Source: Halocatena salina (GTDB taxonomy: Archaea; Halobacteriota; Halobacteria; Halobacteriales; Haloarculaceae). From it: a DNA stretch of 64,000 nucleotides. Shown piece by piece: positions 28,010 to 37,794 of this stretch. Numbering within the stretch: position 1 is the stretch's first letter; each line of letters opens with the position of its first letter. Position numbers and translations under genes: made by a program. Under the pieces are notes generated by a model that was not told the DNA's origin, did not search any database, and saw only the letters and a program-made list of their open reading frames with translations. Location of the stretch: assembly GCF_023115355.1 (NCBI RefSeq), contig NZ_CP096019.1:1674001-1738000 (forward strand), given 5' to 3'.

Positions 28010-29128
28010 GTGACCACGCTGGTACTGTGTGTCGACCGCGACGGCGATTTCGACCACGGAACGCCAGTCGTCGGTGAAGCGGCGATCATCGATCTTATCA
28101 CATCGGCTGGTGTCGCTGCTCCCGAGGACAGCCGGGTCAACTGTCTCCTTGAGACGCTCCGGGTCGCACGCAGCCTCCGAGCGGAGTGTACGGACGCGAT
28201 ATCGGTGGTCGTCTCCGGGTCGGGAGACACCGTCAACATCGATCGGGATATCGCAGATCAGATCGATGCGCTGGTCGACGAACACGATCCCCAGTCGGCA
28301 GTCGTCGTCGTCGATAGCGTTGCGGACGAGCAGACCGTTCCGATCATCGAAAGCCGCCTCCGAGTTGATGCTGTCGATCGCGTCATCGTCCAGCAAGCGC
28401 GGGATATCGAGTCGACGTACTACCTCCTGAAACGCCTCCTCGTCGACGAGGAACTTCGTCGCACCCTGTTCATTCCGTTGGGGACCGCATTGCTTGCCAT
28501 TCCTGTGATCGTCTCGCTCACCGATAACGTGACGGCTGTGGTGGCCGTCGTGACCGCCGGCATCGGAGCATTCTTGCTGTACAAAGGTCTCGGGATTGAC
28601 GACGCCGTCGAACAGTTTCCGAGCGTCGTTCGGGCGGCGTTTTACTCCGGTCAGGTGTCGTTCGTCACCTACGTCGTCGGTGCCGGACTGGCGCTCATCG
28701 GCGTGTTCGCCGGGGCTATCGGTATCTCCGGGATGCAGCCCGGCGTGTTGATGGGCATCAAGTTCGTCTTCGTCAGCGTTCCGTGGTTCGCGCTTGCCGC
28801 GCTCGCAGCCAGCACCGGCCGTCTGTTCGACAGGCTTCTCACTGATGACCGAGTGCCCGCTGCGCTTTTCAACGCCCCCTTCGGTATCGTTGCTCTCGGT
28901 CTCATCGTCAGGGGCTTTGGAGCGTTCGTACTGGAAAACGCGGCAGTCATCGGCCCGGTCGAACTTCCAGCGATGTCGGTCGGTCCGATCGCTACCGACG
29001 GACTGGTGTTGCTCACCGGCACTCGGCTCCTCGTGTTCGTGATCGCTGGTGTACTCATCAGCCTGCTCGGCGTGGTAGTTACCTCACGCGTCCGAACGCC
29101 TGCGAAGGACGCCTCGAATCGACAGTGA
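28010..29128 (+). CDS. DUF373 family membrane protein
   Basis: 372 residues starting with GTG. The cytoplasmic N-terminal half has TLVLCVDRDGDFDHGTPVVG and VVVVDSVADEQTVPIIESRL, the pattern of archaeal DUF373 proteins. The C-terminal half has about seven hydrophobic spans. The family is archaea-specific and of unknown function. The N-terminal CVDRDGD resembles a nucleotide- or metal-binding loop, but this is only suggestive. Likely in one transcript with sppA. Confidence 0.85.
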   Translation: MTTLVLCVDRDGDFDHGTPVVGEAAIIDLITSAGVAAPEDSRVNCLLETLRVARSLRAECTDAISVVVSGSGDTVNIDRDIADQIDALVDEHDPQSAVVVVDSVADEQTVPIIESRLRVDAVDRVIVQQARDIESTYYLLKRLLVDEELRRTLFIPLGTALLAIPVIVSLTDNVTAVVAVVTAGIGAFLLYKGLGIDDAVEQFPSVVRAAFYSGQVSFVTYVVGAGLALIGVFAGAIGISGMQPGVLMGIKFVFVSVPWFALAALAASTGRLFDRLLTDDRVPAALFNAPFGIVALGLIVRGFGAFVLENAAVIGPVELPAMSVGPIATDGLVLLTGTRLLVFVIAGVLISLLGVVVTSRVRTPAKDASNRQ

Positions 29129-29391
29129 TCGGATTTTCGGTAGGACTGTGCGTACGGTCGATCTGGACGAACAGGTGAACGTGTCCGTCTGTGATCTCCA
29201 GTGCCGAGAATATCGTGCCCAAAGTGGTTAGAACACCACACGAAGTGATGCTTGCAGGACTGACCGAATGCGCATGACTTCGGCACTCTCCAACCCTGTG
29301 TTTTGATCGATCGGAACGGGTGTCGGTCCGCACTAATGCGATCGTCGTTCCTATCACGTATCCTTATGGTGGGTCGCTTCCGTCCATCGAT

Positions 29392-31542
29392 ATGGACGAC
29401 GCAGCATCACGCGATCGCAGCACACAGCTCGTCGAGAAACTCACCGACGAGGAGCGTTATCGACTGCTCAGCGGAGATGCAGATCCGACTGGAACGGCGA
29501 CGGGATATCTGCCACCAATCGATCGGCTCGGGATCCCCGCGTTTCGACTGGTCGATGGACCGGCTGGTGTACGGATCCCGGGCGAGCCGGCGACTGCGTT
29601 TCCGGCTCCGATCGCGCTGGCGGCCGCGTGGGACCCATCGCTAGCTCACGAACAGGGGGCTGCGATCGCTCGGGAAGCCCTCGCCTACGGACAGGATGCC
29701 GTGTTGGGACCGGGGTTGAACCTCATCCGAACACCTCACTGTGGGCGCAACTTCGAGTACTACAGCGAAGATCCGTATCTCACCAGCCGTCTCGGCGTCG
29801 CCACCGTTGAGGGCATCCAATCGGCTGGAGTGATCGCCACCGCGAAACATTACGTCGCCAACAACCAGGAGACCGAACGGTATTCGATCGATGCTGACGT
29901 GAGCGAGCGAGCGCTCCGGGAGTGTTACCTCCCAGCGTTCCGCGCGGTCGTCGAGGAGGCCGATGTCGGGTCCATCATGACCGCGTACAACCGCGTCAAC
30001 GGATCGTATATGAGCGAACACCGCCGGTTGTTGGCGGACGTTCTGCGCGATGAGTTCGGTTTCGAGGGGTACGTCGTATCCGATTGGTTCGGTACTGAAA
30101 GCGCTGTCGACGCCGCTGGTGCCGGTTTAGACGTCGAGATGCCCGGCGTTGACCCGGAGCTGTTTCTCTCGGCCGTCGAAGGTGATTCGGAGATGGAGGC
30201 AGACGTTGACTTCGACGGTGAGCTGTCGGCGGCGATGGAGGGTCTGCCCTCCATTCCCCCCGAGCCGTGGTTCGGAGAGCCACTGCGCACAGCAGTTACC
30301 GAGGGACGGATCGATTCGGCGACGGTCGATGCGAAACTCCGGCGGCTGCTCGGGACGATCGAACGGTTCGGCGTACTCGACGGCGACAGTGAGGGAGCAC
30401 TCGACACGCCCAGTCACCGCCAGCTTTCCCGTCGTATCGCAACCGAGGGAACGGTGCTGTTGAAAAACGAGGGCGTGCTCCCGCTGTCGGTTGATGCGAC
30501 GATCGCGCTCTGCGGTCCAAACGCTGACAAGACCAAGCGAGGTGGGGGGAGTTCGGAGGTCACTCCCACCGTCGAAACGTCCCCACTCGACGGTCTCCAA
30601 GCGCACGCATCGTCGCTTACGTTCGAGCGCGGCGTCGATCCGGTCCCCGAAACCTCGTTGTTCGATTTCTTCGACACGGATTCCGAGGACACGACGGCCC
30701 AGACGAGCATCACGGCCGCCGTCGACGCCGCAACGACGGCCGACTGTGCGGTCGTCGTCGTCCAAGACGATGCAACGGAGGGGCGAGACCGCGATGATCT
30801 CCGATTGCCCGGCGACCAGAACGATCTCGTCGCGTCGGTGGCCGAGGCAGCATCCCGGACGGTCGTCGTTGTACGCTCGAGCGGACCTGTGGAATTCCCA
30901 TGGATCGACGCCGTCGACGCGGTGCTCGTGACGTGGTATCCCGGTCAAGCCGACGGGGCAGCGCTCGCTGACGTGCTGTACGGTGATTCCGATCCTGGAG
31001 GACGTCTTCCGGTCACGTTCGCCGAGCAAGCACAGTATCCGACGGCACCCACCGAGCGGTTCCCCGGCGAGGAGGGAACCGTCACGTACGGAGAGGGCGT
31101 CTTCGTTGGCTATCGCCACTTCGACCGTGAGTCGATCGAACCGTCGTTCCCGTTCGGTCACGGGTTGAGCTACGCCCAGTTCGAGTATGGTGACGTAACC
31201 CTCGAATCCGACGGCGAGCACGACACCGATGGCCGACCCGTGACCGTCAGCGTTCCCGTCGAGAACGTCTCCGATCGCGCTGGCACGGAGGTTGTCCAAG
31301 CGTATCTGGGGGGCGACACCCTCGACACCGCCGTTGTCCGTCCCGAGCGCGAACTCGCTGCCTTCGAGAAACTTCATCTCGATCCCGGCGAGCGTCGGAC
31401 CGTTTCACTATCGCTCGATGAACGGTCGTTCGCTCAGTACGAGCGGTCAGATGGCTGGACGATCCCTCCCGGCTCGTACACGATCTCAGTCAGGCGATCC
31501 TCGCGTGATCTGCGTGCTCGGACTTCGGTTCCGATCTCGTGA
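29392..31542 (+). CDS. Glycoside hydrolase family 3 beta-glucosidase-like enzyme
   Basis: 716 residues from the ATG at 29392, with no signal peptide, so intracellular. The GH3 N-terminal barrel contains DGPAGVRIPGEPATAFPAPI, GVIATAKHYVANNQET and the nucleophile Asp231 in GYVVSDWFGTESAVDA. The alpha/beta sandwich domain follows, with GVLPLSVDATIALCGPNADK. The C-terminal fibronectin-III-like domain contains VENVSDRAGTEVVQAYLGG. It likely releases terminal sugars from beta-linked oligosaccharides. No sugar transporter or regulator is adjacent. The upstream 263 bp holds no gene. Confidence 0.92.
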   Translation: MDDAASRDRSTQLVEKLTDEERYRLLSGDADPTGTATGYLPPIDRLGIPAFRLVDGPAGVRIPGEPATAFPAPIALAAAWDPSLAHEQGAAIAREALAYGQDAVLGPGLNLIRTPHCGRNFEYYSEDPYLTSRLGVATVEGIQSAGVIATAKHYVANNQETERYSIDADVSERALRECYLPAFRAVVEEADVGSIMTAYNRVNGSYMSEHRRLLADVLRDEFGFEGYVVSDWFGTESAVDAAGAGLDVEMPGVDPELFLSAVEGDSEMEADVDFDGELSAAMEGLPSIPPEPWFGEPLRTAVTEGRIDSATVDAKLRRLLGTIERFGVLDGDSEGALDTPSHRQLSRRIATEGTVLLKNEGVLPLSVDATIALCGPNADKTKRGGGSSEVTPTVETSPLDGLQAHASSLTFERGVDPVPETSLFDFFDTDSEDTTAQTSITAAVDAATTADCAVVVVQDDATEGRDRDDLRLPGDQNDLVASVAEAASRTVVVVRSSGPVEFPWIDAVDAVLVTWYPGQADGAALADVLYGDSDPGGRLPVTFAEQAQYPTAPTERFPGEEGTVTYGEGVFVGYRHFDRESIEPSFPFGHGLSYAQFEYGDVTLESDGEHDTDGRPVTVSVPVENVSDRAGTEVVQAYLGGDTLDTAVVRPERELAAFEKLHLDPGERRTVSLSLDERSFAQYERSDGWTIPPGSYTISVRRSSRDLRARTSVPIS

Positions 31543-31549
31543 CTGCGTG

Positions 31550-31819
31550 TTACCGATCGATCGCCCGCACCTGAAACCGTTCGTAGCCACCATAGGCGAT
31601 CGTGAGCGCACCGATCCACCAGTTCCAGCGGTCGGCGAGCCGATCTTCGGGGGCGTCATGAAGGTTGTCGACGATCACCTCGGCCGTGAGTTCTGTGCCC
31701 GTGTCTTCCTCGAACCGGCCCGAATCGTGCAAGTCGATCGCTTGCCGGGTGACGACCCGTCGTTCACCGGGCGTCGGATCGAACGTATCGAGGGCAGTGC
31801 CGAGCCGTTCACGGTCCAT
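31550..31819 (-). CDS. Small conserved hypothetical protein
   Basis: 89 acidic residues, beginning [20 protein letters not shown], with two helical segments and a Trp-rich centre [19 protein letters not shown]. Its stop lies 8 bp from the stop of the convergent GH3 gene, and its start is divergent from rps6e. No family recognised. Coding character (acidic, clean frame of right composition) makes it probable. Confidence 0.55.
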   Translation of the reverse strand: MDRERLGTALDTFDPTPGERRVVTRQAIDLHDSGRFEEDTGTELTAEVIVDNLHDAPEDRLADRWNWWIGALTIAYGGYERFQVRAIDR

Positions 31820-31917
31820 ACGTCAGCTTACCGTCCGTCGGCTTGGCTCTGTCGGCGGGGGAACGTCGAGTGGCTCGTTTCAGTACGCTTTTGCCTGCTG
31901 ACCGACTGACGAAGGAT

Positions 31918-32301
31918 ATGGCCGAGTTTCAGGTTGACGTCGCCGATCCCGAGGACGGGACGACGCACCAGTTCGAAGTCGATGGACAGACAGCGAATCG
32001 ATTCGTCGGGCGTGAAATCGGAACGGAGATCGATGCCGGCGCGTTGGGTCTCTCCGGATACACGATCGAAATCACCGGCGGAACCGACAATGCCGGCCGA
32101 CCGATGCGCTCGGACGTCGCTGGTCAAGATCTGTCGTCGGTGCTTCTGACTGGCGGTGTGGGCTTTAACCCCACCGTCGACGGCGAGCGAAAGCGCGTTA
32201 CCGTTCGTGGTCGAGAGGTCGGGAGTGACGCTCGGCAGATCAACGCGAAGATCGTCGATCGTGGTTCCCAGCCGGTCGAAGAACTGATCGATGAGGAATA
32301 A
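31918..32301 (+). CDS. rps6e: 30S ribosomal protein S6e
   Basis: 127 residues from the ATG at 31918 ([20 protein letters not shown]). The family motifs are evident: [40 protein letters not shown] and [20 protein letters not shown]. It is the short archaeal form without the phosphorylated C-terminal tail of eukaryotic S6. A cluster of small haloarchaeal genes follows. Confidence 0.97.
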   Translation: MAEFQVDVADPEDGTTHQFEVDGQTANRFVGREIGTEIDAGALGLSGYTIEITGGTDNAGRPMRSDVAGQDLSSVLLTGGVGFNPTVDGERKRVTVRGREVGSDARQINAKIVDRGSQPVEELIDEE

Positions 32302-32333
32302 CAGACACGCCGTTCGTTCGCTCGTTCAGACCT

Positions 32334-32774
32334 GTGTCTGACCGTATTCCTCACGATCATCCGTCGATCGACACCGTCCGCGGGACGATCGATCGTGCGG
32401 GTTCGACGGCCCATCCAAAGCTCGTGCTCGATTCGGAGTCGTCACTGTTCCCCGAGGGTGTCGTTCACCTCACGTTGGACGGCCAGCAGTATCACGCCCG
32501 CATCGAGCGAAGCTTCGATGGCACGCCGGAAATCCGCAGCGTGTACGATAACGCCCGTCTCGCCCGTGAGGGGGCGCGAGAACCGAGCGTAAACCGGCTT
32601 CGGGAATGGTTCGACGAGGGCGATCTGGTTTTCGGCCGGTCGGTCCACGTCGACGTCATCGAACCGGATCACCAGTATGCCATCAGGCGGCCAGGCGCGA
32701 CCGCAGTGTACACGGTTATCCCACGTCCTGATCGGTCGCTGTCCGAGATCGCCGACAGCCTTGAGGATCACTAA
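32334..32774 (+). CDS. Haloarchaeal conserved hypothetical downstream of rps6e
   Basis: 146 residues with a GTG start at 32334, 32 bp after rps6e. It is acidic and mostly beta: HPKLVLDSESSLFPEGVVHL, YHARIERSFDGTPEIRSVYD and SVHVDVIEPDHQYAIRRPG. It resembles a haloarchaea-restricted family (I believe DUF7112). No function known; the position suggests co-transcription with rps6e. Confidence 0.65.
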   Translation: MSDRIPHDHPSIDTVRGTIDRAGSTAHPKLVLDSESSLFPEGVVHLTLDGQQYHARIERSFDGTPEIRSVYDNARLAREGAREPSVNRLREWFDEGDLVFGRSVHVDVIEPDHQYAIRRPGATAVYTVIPRPDRSLSEIADSLEDH

Positions 32775-32830
32775 GGCTCCGACTCCGTTGGAGTAGGTCG
32801 ACTTTTCCGTTCACGGTCGTTATTCGGCGT

Positions 32831-33268
32831 ATGGACCAACAACACCGCGCGTTTCTCTCCGGAGAACGTCCGGAGGACGTGCTCATCTATCTGAGTGACA
32901 CCGTCGTTTCCGACGGCGAGGCGCTCTCCGACCACGGCACTCGCGTCGAGGGGGGTACGGTACTTGTTCTTCCCGGCGACCGCGGTCGAAGCGTGTTCGA
33001 GCAGGCCGTCGGTGTTCCTCCCATGACGTTCGCGGGCACAGCCATGGAGACGGAGGGAACCGTTCTCGACGACTGCACCGGGGGCGAGTGTCCCAACCCG
33101 GACCCAGAGACCGAGCATCAGGTTCAGGTGCTTCTCGCGTTCGCGGAAGAACAAAACGAGGACGCTGGCGGACTGTACGCCGAGGGCGACGTGATCCATG
33201 CCTACGCCGACTGTACCTGTGATACGACGTACTCCGATCGATGGGTGGCCGGAGACTCAAAACCCTAG
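32831..33268 (+). CDS. DUF5807-type haloarchaeal protein
   Basis: 145 acidic residues. It starts MDQQHRAFLSGERPEDVLIY and ends in a Cys-containing segment HAYADCTCDTTYSDRWV. An internal DDCTGGECPNPDPETEH adds two more cysteines, so metal binding or redox sensitivity is conceivable. It matches a small family known from haloarchaea (DUF5807, by memory). Converges with the phosphate permease gene. Confidence 0.65.
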   Translation: MDQQHRAFLSGERPEDVLIYLSDTVVSDGEALSDHGTRVEGGTVLVLPGDRGRSVFEQAVGVPPMTFAGTAMETEGTVLDDCTGGECPNPDPETEHQVQVLLAFAEEQNEDAGGLYAEGDVIHAYADCTCDTTYSDRWVAGDSKP

Positions 33269-33315
33269 CGTCGAGAACGTCCACGAACCGTTCAGACCAC
33301 CGGACCACCGAGGTT

Positions 33316-34506
33316 TCACAAGCCGACGACGAACTCGAACATCAGATAGGCCGCGATCGCTGCAAACGAGGGTGTGAGCATCCAAAGGACGACTACTCGG
33401 GCAGTCGCCGAGGGATCGAACAGCTCCCGCGCCGAAAACGTGTTCGGATCTGGGACGCCGATTTCGGGCACCTCGCCGGGGTTTTCTACGTTTCCCGTCG
33501 CCGACGAGGAGCGCTCCGGGTTCGAGCGGTCGTCCCGATCAGGGCCGACAGCACCGGCGGCCGCGTTCGCCAGCGTCACAGACCGCGTCGCCCGTCCCCA
33601 CCCGAGTCCGACGATACACATCGTTGCGCTGACTGCCAGTGAGGCTGGTATGCCGATCTGAGAGAGAAACGTGATGAGCGATGCGCTCACGATCTCGACG
33701 ATCAGGGCGGCGAGAATCGGAAGATCAGTCAGGTCGTTGCCAACCGTATCGAGGGTCCGGCGGGCGATAGAGAACGCTCCGATCCCGATGGCAACGCTCG
33801 CCAGTACGACTCCTGCGTTCATCCCGATGGCCTCGTTTCCAACGAGCGGCGCAACCGCGTTAGCGGCGTTTGACGCCCCCGCGGCGAACGCCATATAGCA
33901 AGCGACCACAATAACGAGTGCGTTTGCTAGTAGCTCCTTGGTTGTCGTTTCCTCACTGATCGAGATGCGTGGATACGTACTCGTTCTATCGATTTCGAGT
34001 AATGATCCGTCGCTTTGGTCGACCGGAAATCGAACAGCGAGATGTGGGTACAGATATCGACCGACGACGGCACAGATCCAGAAGGCGATGATCGGAGCGA
34101 TCAGCCACCAGACGACGATCCGACCGAGAACATCCCATCGGAGTGTCTTCGACGCCACACCCAATCCAGCGACAGCGCCGACGGCCGTCATCGATGTCGA
34201 GGCCGGAACGCCCGACAGATTCGAGACGAGAAGTGCGAGCCCAACGAACAACAGAACGCCCGCGGCGGCTTCGAGGGTGTAGACGCTCTGGGGCACAACC
34301 TTGACGCTGATCGTTCTGATCACGTTCTTTCCCCACGTGAATCCGCCAGCGAACGCAAACACCGTCATCAGGGCTGCGGCACCGAGCTTCGTGATGGATC
34401 TGCTTCCTACGGCAGGACCGAAGGCGACGCCAGTCGAAGAGCCACCGATGTTAATGCCGACAAACGCCGCTGTTCCCACCGCAAAGAGGAACAAGACACT
34501 GTCCAT
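33316..34506 (-). CDS. Inorganic phosphate transporter (PiT/PHO4 family)
   Basis: 396 residues from the ATG at 34506 (MDSVLFLFAVGTAAFVGINI). PiT proteins have two inverted halves, each with a signature: GINIGGSSTGVAFGPAVGS near the N-terminus and FAAGASNAANAVAPLVGNE in the second half, with about ten membrane spans between and around. They import phosphate (often as a metal complex) with H+ or Na+. A linker around residues 320-360 is hydrophilic. The upstream hypothetical gene is on the same strand with a 20-bp gap. Confidence 0.88.
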   Translation of the reverse strand: MDSVLFLFAVGTAAFVGINIGGSSTGVAFGPAVGSRSITKLGAAALMTVFAFAGGFTWGKNVIRTISVKVVPQSVYTLEAAAGVLLFVGLALLVSNLSGVPASTSMTAVGAVAGLGVASKTLRWDVLGRIVVWWLIAPIIAFWICAVVGRYLYPHLAVRFPVDQSDGSLLEIDRTSTYPRISISEETTTKELLANALVIVVACYMAFAAGASNAANAVAPLVGNEAIGMNAGVVLASVAIGIGAFSIARRTLDTVGNDLTDLPILAALIVEIVSASLITFLSQIGIPASLAVSATMCIVGLGWGRATRSVTLANAAAGAVGPDRDDRSNPERSSSATGNVENPGEVPEIGVPDPNTFSARELFDPSATARVVVLWMLTPSFAAIAAYLMFEFVVGL

Positions 34507-34526
34507 ATGATGACTATAAAACGCTG

Positions 34527-35117
34527 TTACTTCCGTCGTTTGATGACAGCAGCAGCTTCTTCTGCAGCCTGCCGCCAACCGTACCCCCGAACGTAGACGT
34601 GGCGTTTGTTGTCGACGACCGCCTCGGGGGTCGCTTCCTCGAATCCCCCCCGATTCCACGTCCCGGATTCACGGAGCCAGTCTGTGACGTACTCTCGGGT
34701 TTCGCTCCAAGAGAGGCCGACCATCTCATAGTACGCGATGAGCGCAAAGACGGCGTGGTCGTGACAGCCGGGAACGCTTCCCTCCTCGTAGATGAGTCCC
34801 AGCGGCTCTTGGGACGGGACGGCGATCTGCTCTTTGAACGCCACTGGAGTGAGCAACTCCAGTGCACCGCCGGGTGTTTCACGGACGCGTTGATCGTGTC
34901 GGAGCCGACTGAGCGTCGCGGAATGCAGGCGATCCCACCGACCGGGTGACTCCTCGCGGAGTCGGCCTTCACGTTTTGCTCCTTGTGCAAGCGTGCTCAG
35001 AATGTCGATGTACGCCGCCTCGATGTCGGTCCACGGTGTCCCATCGAACCGACAATCGGGCGTGTGAAGGTTCGTCGTCGTTCGACAGTCCGGACACGGA
35101 TACTGAAACTGCGCCAC
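34527..35117 (-). CDS. Conserved haloarchaeal protein with N-terminal zinc motif
   Basis: 196 residues with a GTG start. The N-terminus FQYPCPDCRTTTNLHTPDCR has C-X2-C-X7-H-X3-C, a plausible zinc ribbon. The middle is helical, with a winged-helix-like stretch WDRLHSATLSRLRHDQRVRE. The C-terminal part has LSWSETREYVTDWLRESGTW and VYVRGYGWRQAAEEAAAVIK. It is divergent from priL across a 112-bp promoter region, which recurs in memory as a haloarchaeal arrangement. Function unknown; nucleic-acid binding is a guess. Confidence 0.65.
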   Translation of the reverse strand: MAQFQYPCPDCRTTTNLHTPDCRFDGTPWTDIEAAYIDILSTLAQGAKREGRLREESPGRWDRLHSATLSRLRHDQRVRETPGGALELLTPVAFKEQIAVPSQEPLGLIYEEGSVPGCHDHAVFALIAYYEMVGLSWSETREYVTDWLRESGTWNRGGFEEATPEAVVDNKRHVYVRGYGWRQAAEEAAAVIKRRK

Positions 35118-35229
35118 GAACGCTGGGTTTGCTCTCGGGATACAATATCGTTCGGATCCCGAGTGACGCGGGCTGTGGTGCCCTTCTGTCGACCGCCGTG
35201 CTTATTCGCTGGCACAGCGAAACGGGAGC

Positions 35230-36246
35230 ATGGACGCCTACCACGCCCGCTACCCGTTTCTCGACGCGGCCCGAGACGCCGTTGCCAATGCGGACGTGGA
35301 TCTTGGTTCGCTCGTAAGAACCAACAACGCAGTGGTCGAACGTGGCCGAGAACGGGTGATACGCGCACTCACCGAGGGGACCGTCGAATCCGACCGCCAT
35401 GTGTCTTCTCGAACCGAGCTGCTATCGTACCCCATTGCACGGATGCTGGTTTCCTTGCTGGATACACCCGGTGCGGTGGAGAAGTATGCGGCTGTCGAAG
35501 CCACGACCGCCCGTACACGCATCGATGAGGAGCTAATGACGAGAACAGACCGACAGACTGACCAGTCGTTCTCGCTCGAAACGGTGTTGGCGGAGCTGGG
35601 ATTGGACGGCGATGTCCAACGGCTAGACCGTCAGAAACGCCATGAAACGGTCTCCTATCGCGTCTCAGTCGATCGGTATCTCCAGTTCGCGCCCGGAGAG
35701 GCCGGATGGTCGCTCGTCCAGCGTGAACTGACTGCTGGGTCCGTCTTTGTGAGCCAATCGGAACTCCTCGAAATCCTCGGAAAGGCCATCGAAACACGGG
35801 TGCTCGATGGACTCCCATTCGTGGTTCCTCCCGAGATCGCAGAGCCACTCCGCCCAACCGTTCGGGAAATCCGAACTCAACTCGTAGGTATCGAGTATCC
35901 AGACGTCATCGATCGCTTCGAACCGGACGCATTCCCTGCCTGTATCGCCACGCTGCTCCAACGATCCGGCGACGACGAACTCGGTCAGGTGGAACGATTC
36001 ACGCTCATCACGTTCCTCTCCGGCATCGGCCAGACGCCCGAGACGATTCCCGAGATCTGTGGTATCGACGACGAACAGTTCGTGTACGCGACGGAACGAC
36101 TGGCGGGCCAAGCGGTCCCCTTCTCACCACCGAGCTTTGACACCATGCGCGCACACGGCATCTGTGAGGAAGACCATTCCGACTACGACCATCCTCTTGA
36201 GGCCTACGCCGCGGAACTCTCGGACGTCTCCACGGACAGCGAGTGA
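35230..36246 (+). CDS. priL: DNA primase large subunit PriL with incomplete Fe-S ligand set
   Basis: 338 residues. It supports the catalytic subunit PriS in RNA primer synthesis. The N-terminus MDAYHARYPFLDAARDAVAN and the overall layout match archaeal PriL. The C-terminal domain normally holds one [4Fe-4S] cluster through four cysteines. Here Cys238 (FPACIATLL) and Cys312 (RAHGICEED) are present. The position usually in PPSC is Phe303 (PPSFDTM), and the cysteine normally just before the D/S-HPL segment is absent (DYDHPLEAY). Cys277 is extra. The cluster may be lost or rewired. Confidence 0.88.
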   Translation: MDAYHARYPFLDAARDAVANADVDLGSLVRTNNAVVERGRERVIRALTEGTVESDRHVSSRTELLSYPIARMLVSLLDTPGAVEKYAAVEATTARTRIDEELMTRTDRQTDQSFSLETVLAELGLDGDVQRLDRQKRHETVSYRVSVDRYLQFAPGEAGWSLVQRELTAGSVFVSQSELLEILGKAIETRVLDGLPFVVPPEIAEPLRPTVREIRTQLVGIEYPDVIDRFEPDAFPACIATLLQRSGDDELGQVERFTLITFLSGIGQTPETIPEICGIDDEQFVYATERLAGQAVPFSPPSFDTMRAHGICEEDHSDYDHPLEAYAAELSDVSTDSE

Positions 36247-36323
36247 GCAACTGCCACAACGGGCGTGTGGTTCATACTGCTCGAACACCTACGTTTCGTG
36301 TGGAACCACATTCCCCAAACATC

Positions 36324-36989
36324 ATGACGCATCCAGAACACTCACCAGCGTCATCGGCGGTTGCTCTCGCTCCGGATACCCGTCGTCTTCCACCACGGGC
36401 AGCACGGGCATGGACCGAGAAAATGCGCGCCAGAGCGCTTGGAAACGGAAAATATGTCGTCGTCGGGCAGAGCGAATCGGCGTACGAAGTCGACCTCCAG
36501 TCGGGGTGGTGTACGTGCCCTGACCACCAGTATCGAGGCGAACGATGCAAGCATCTCCGACGAGTTGCACTCGAAATAACGGGGGGTCGTCTTCCAGCTC
36601 CCGATCACCGAGCTGTCACCTGCTTGGCTTGTGGTCGACGCTCGTTCGTCCACACCGAGGAACCGGCGGTTTGTGAGGCGTGTCAGTTCACTCCGGGAAC
36701 TACGGTTCGGGATCGGGAAACCGACGATCTGCTCGTCGTAGTCGAACAGACCGGAGACCGGGCGGACTGCGTGCTGATCGATGACGGAACTGTCGCCGAC
36801 TACCCGACTAACGTCGGCTATCCCCACGGGGATCCCGTCGTTATGTGCGTCTACCCCTTTTCTGGGCCGTCAGACGAACCGTTCGAGCAACGACGACAGT
36901 ACGCGTTTCCACACTCACGGCTCGAACGTGAATGGCGTCCACAGTCCGCGAGACAGGCGCGACTTCCCAACGCCACTAGTAGTCAGTGA
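36324..36989 (+). CDS. SWIM zinc-finger domain protein
   Basis: 221 residues from the ATG at 36324. The SWIM motif C-x-C-x-n-C-x-H is in [20 protein letters not shown], preceded by [21 protein letters not shown] second Cys-rich element has [24 protein letters not shown] domains bind DNA or protein, and archaeal members often sit near repair genes such as hjc. Its 3' end overlaps the 3' end of hjc by 14 bp on opposite strands. An upstream start at 36243 would overlap priL and lacks conservation marks. Confidence 0.8.
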   Translation: MTHPEHSPASSAVALAPDTRRLPPRAARAWTEKMRARALGNGKYVVVGQSESAYEVDLQSGWCTCPDHQYRGERCKHLRRVALEITGGRLPAPDHRAVTCLACGRRSFVHTEEPAVCEACQFTPGTTVRDRETDDLLVVVEQTGDRADCVLIDDGTVADYPTNVGYPHGDPVVMCVYPFSGPSDEPFEQRRQYAFPHSRLEREWRPQSARQARLPNATSSQ

Positions 36990-37395
36990 GCGCCGTTTTC
37001 GTGGATTCGCCCGTAAGCTCGGTGAGATCCGTCCCCGAGGAAAGTGCTGTTTCGCGTTTCACGCGGTAGTTTCCCCCCTCGGTGACGTACAGATCGCCCG
37101 GATGGAAGAAATACCAGTCTTCGCGGTCGAACCGCACGCCGATACGGGGTTTCGCGCCGAAATTCCGCGCGAAGAAAACGAGACTCTCAACCTCCTCTCC
37201 AGAGAGATAGATCGAGTCGCTACCACTCGATTTCGCTTCGATCGCGTAAAAGACCGATCCGTTGCCCGCGAGCACGTCCGGTAACTCTCGTTCGGTTGCG
37301 CTCCCACTTGCGGGCGCGCGCATCACCGCGAACCCGTGCTCGTCGAGCAGGTTGACAAGCTCTCGTTCTCGCCGTTCTCCCTTGCGATTCGCCAT
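36976..37395 (-). CDS. hjc: Holliday junction resolvase Hjc
   Basis: 139 residues. The N-terminal [20 protein letters not shown] contains the conserved Arg and Glu, followed by [20 protein letters not shown] with catalytic Asp40 and [14 protein letters not shown] with Glu53 and Lys55, the nuclease triad. It cuts four-way junctions in recombination. The tail beyond the core ([20 protein letters not shown]) is longer than in thermophile Hjc. Adjacent to SWIM and near priL, a replication/repair neighbourhood. Confidence 0.95.
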   Translation of the reverse strand: MANRKGERRERELVNLLDEHGFAVMRAPASGSATERELPDVLAGNGSVFYAIEAKSSGSDSIYLSGEEVESLVFFARNFGAKPRIGVRFDREDWYFFHPGDLYVTEGGNYRVKRETALSSGTDLTELTGESTKTALTDY

Positions 37396-37579
37396 CGTAT
37401 CCGTCTCTTGGGGGGATACCTAAAGGGATAGCGGTCGATTGAAGCTTTCAACCCGACCAACTCCCGTTCCGTTTCCTGACGACCCTTTAGGAACCTAGGC
37501 GAGTTTAGTATTATTAATAATTATGTTTATAGTGAATGGCGTCGTTGCACCGATACGCGCCATTCGGTGCAGATCAATC
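37396..37579. other. Intergenic region upstream of a small ORF
   Basis: AT-rich near 37505-37535 with TATA-like elements (TTATTAATAATTATG at about 37511-37525). Nothing else supported. Confidence 0.35.
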
Positions 37580-37693
37580 ATGACACGGTACACTGACATC
37601 GAGAACATAGGAACGCCGACGGTCACACTTCTCTACAGTGACGATAGCACAGAAACGATGGAAGAGTTAGTTTGGAGCCACCGGTTGGAGTGA
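37580..37693 (+). CDS. Possible 37-residue acidic peptide
   Basis: ATG at 37580, stop at 37693. It starts MTRYTDIENIGTPTVTLLYS and ends EELVWSHRLE. The peptide is acidic like other proteins here and lies 55-70 bp after a TATA-like AT stretch. Too short to judge by composition; no family recognised. Confidence 0.3.
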   Translation: MTRYTDIENIGTPTVTLLYSDDSTETMEELVWSHRLE

Positions 37694-37794
37694 ATCGTAC
37701 AACCACGACCTAAGTCACGTTTCTGTACGCCACAACGCAAAGGGCTTGGGTGTTGGGCCGTCAGTTCGGGGTATGGTATCGGAAGGGAGCGTGT

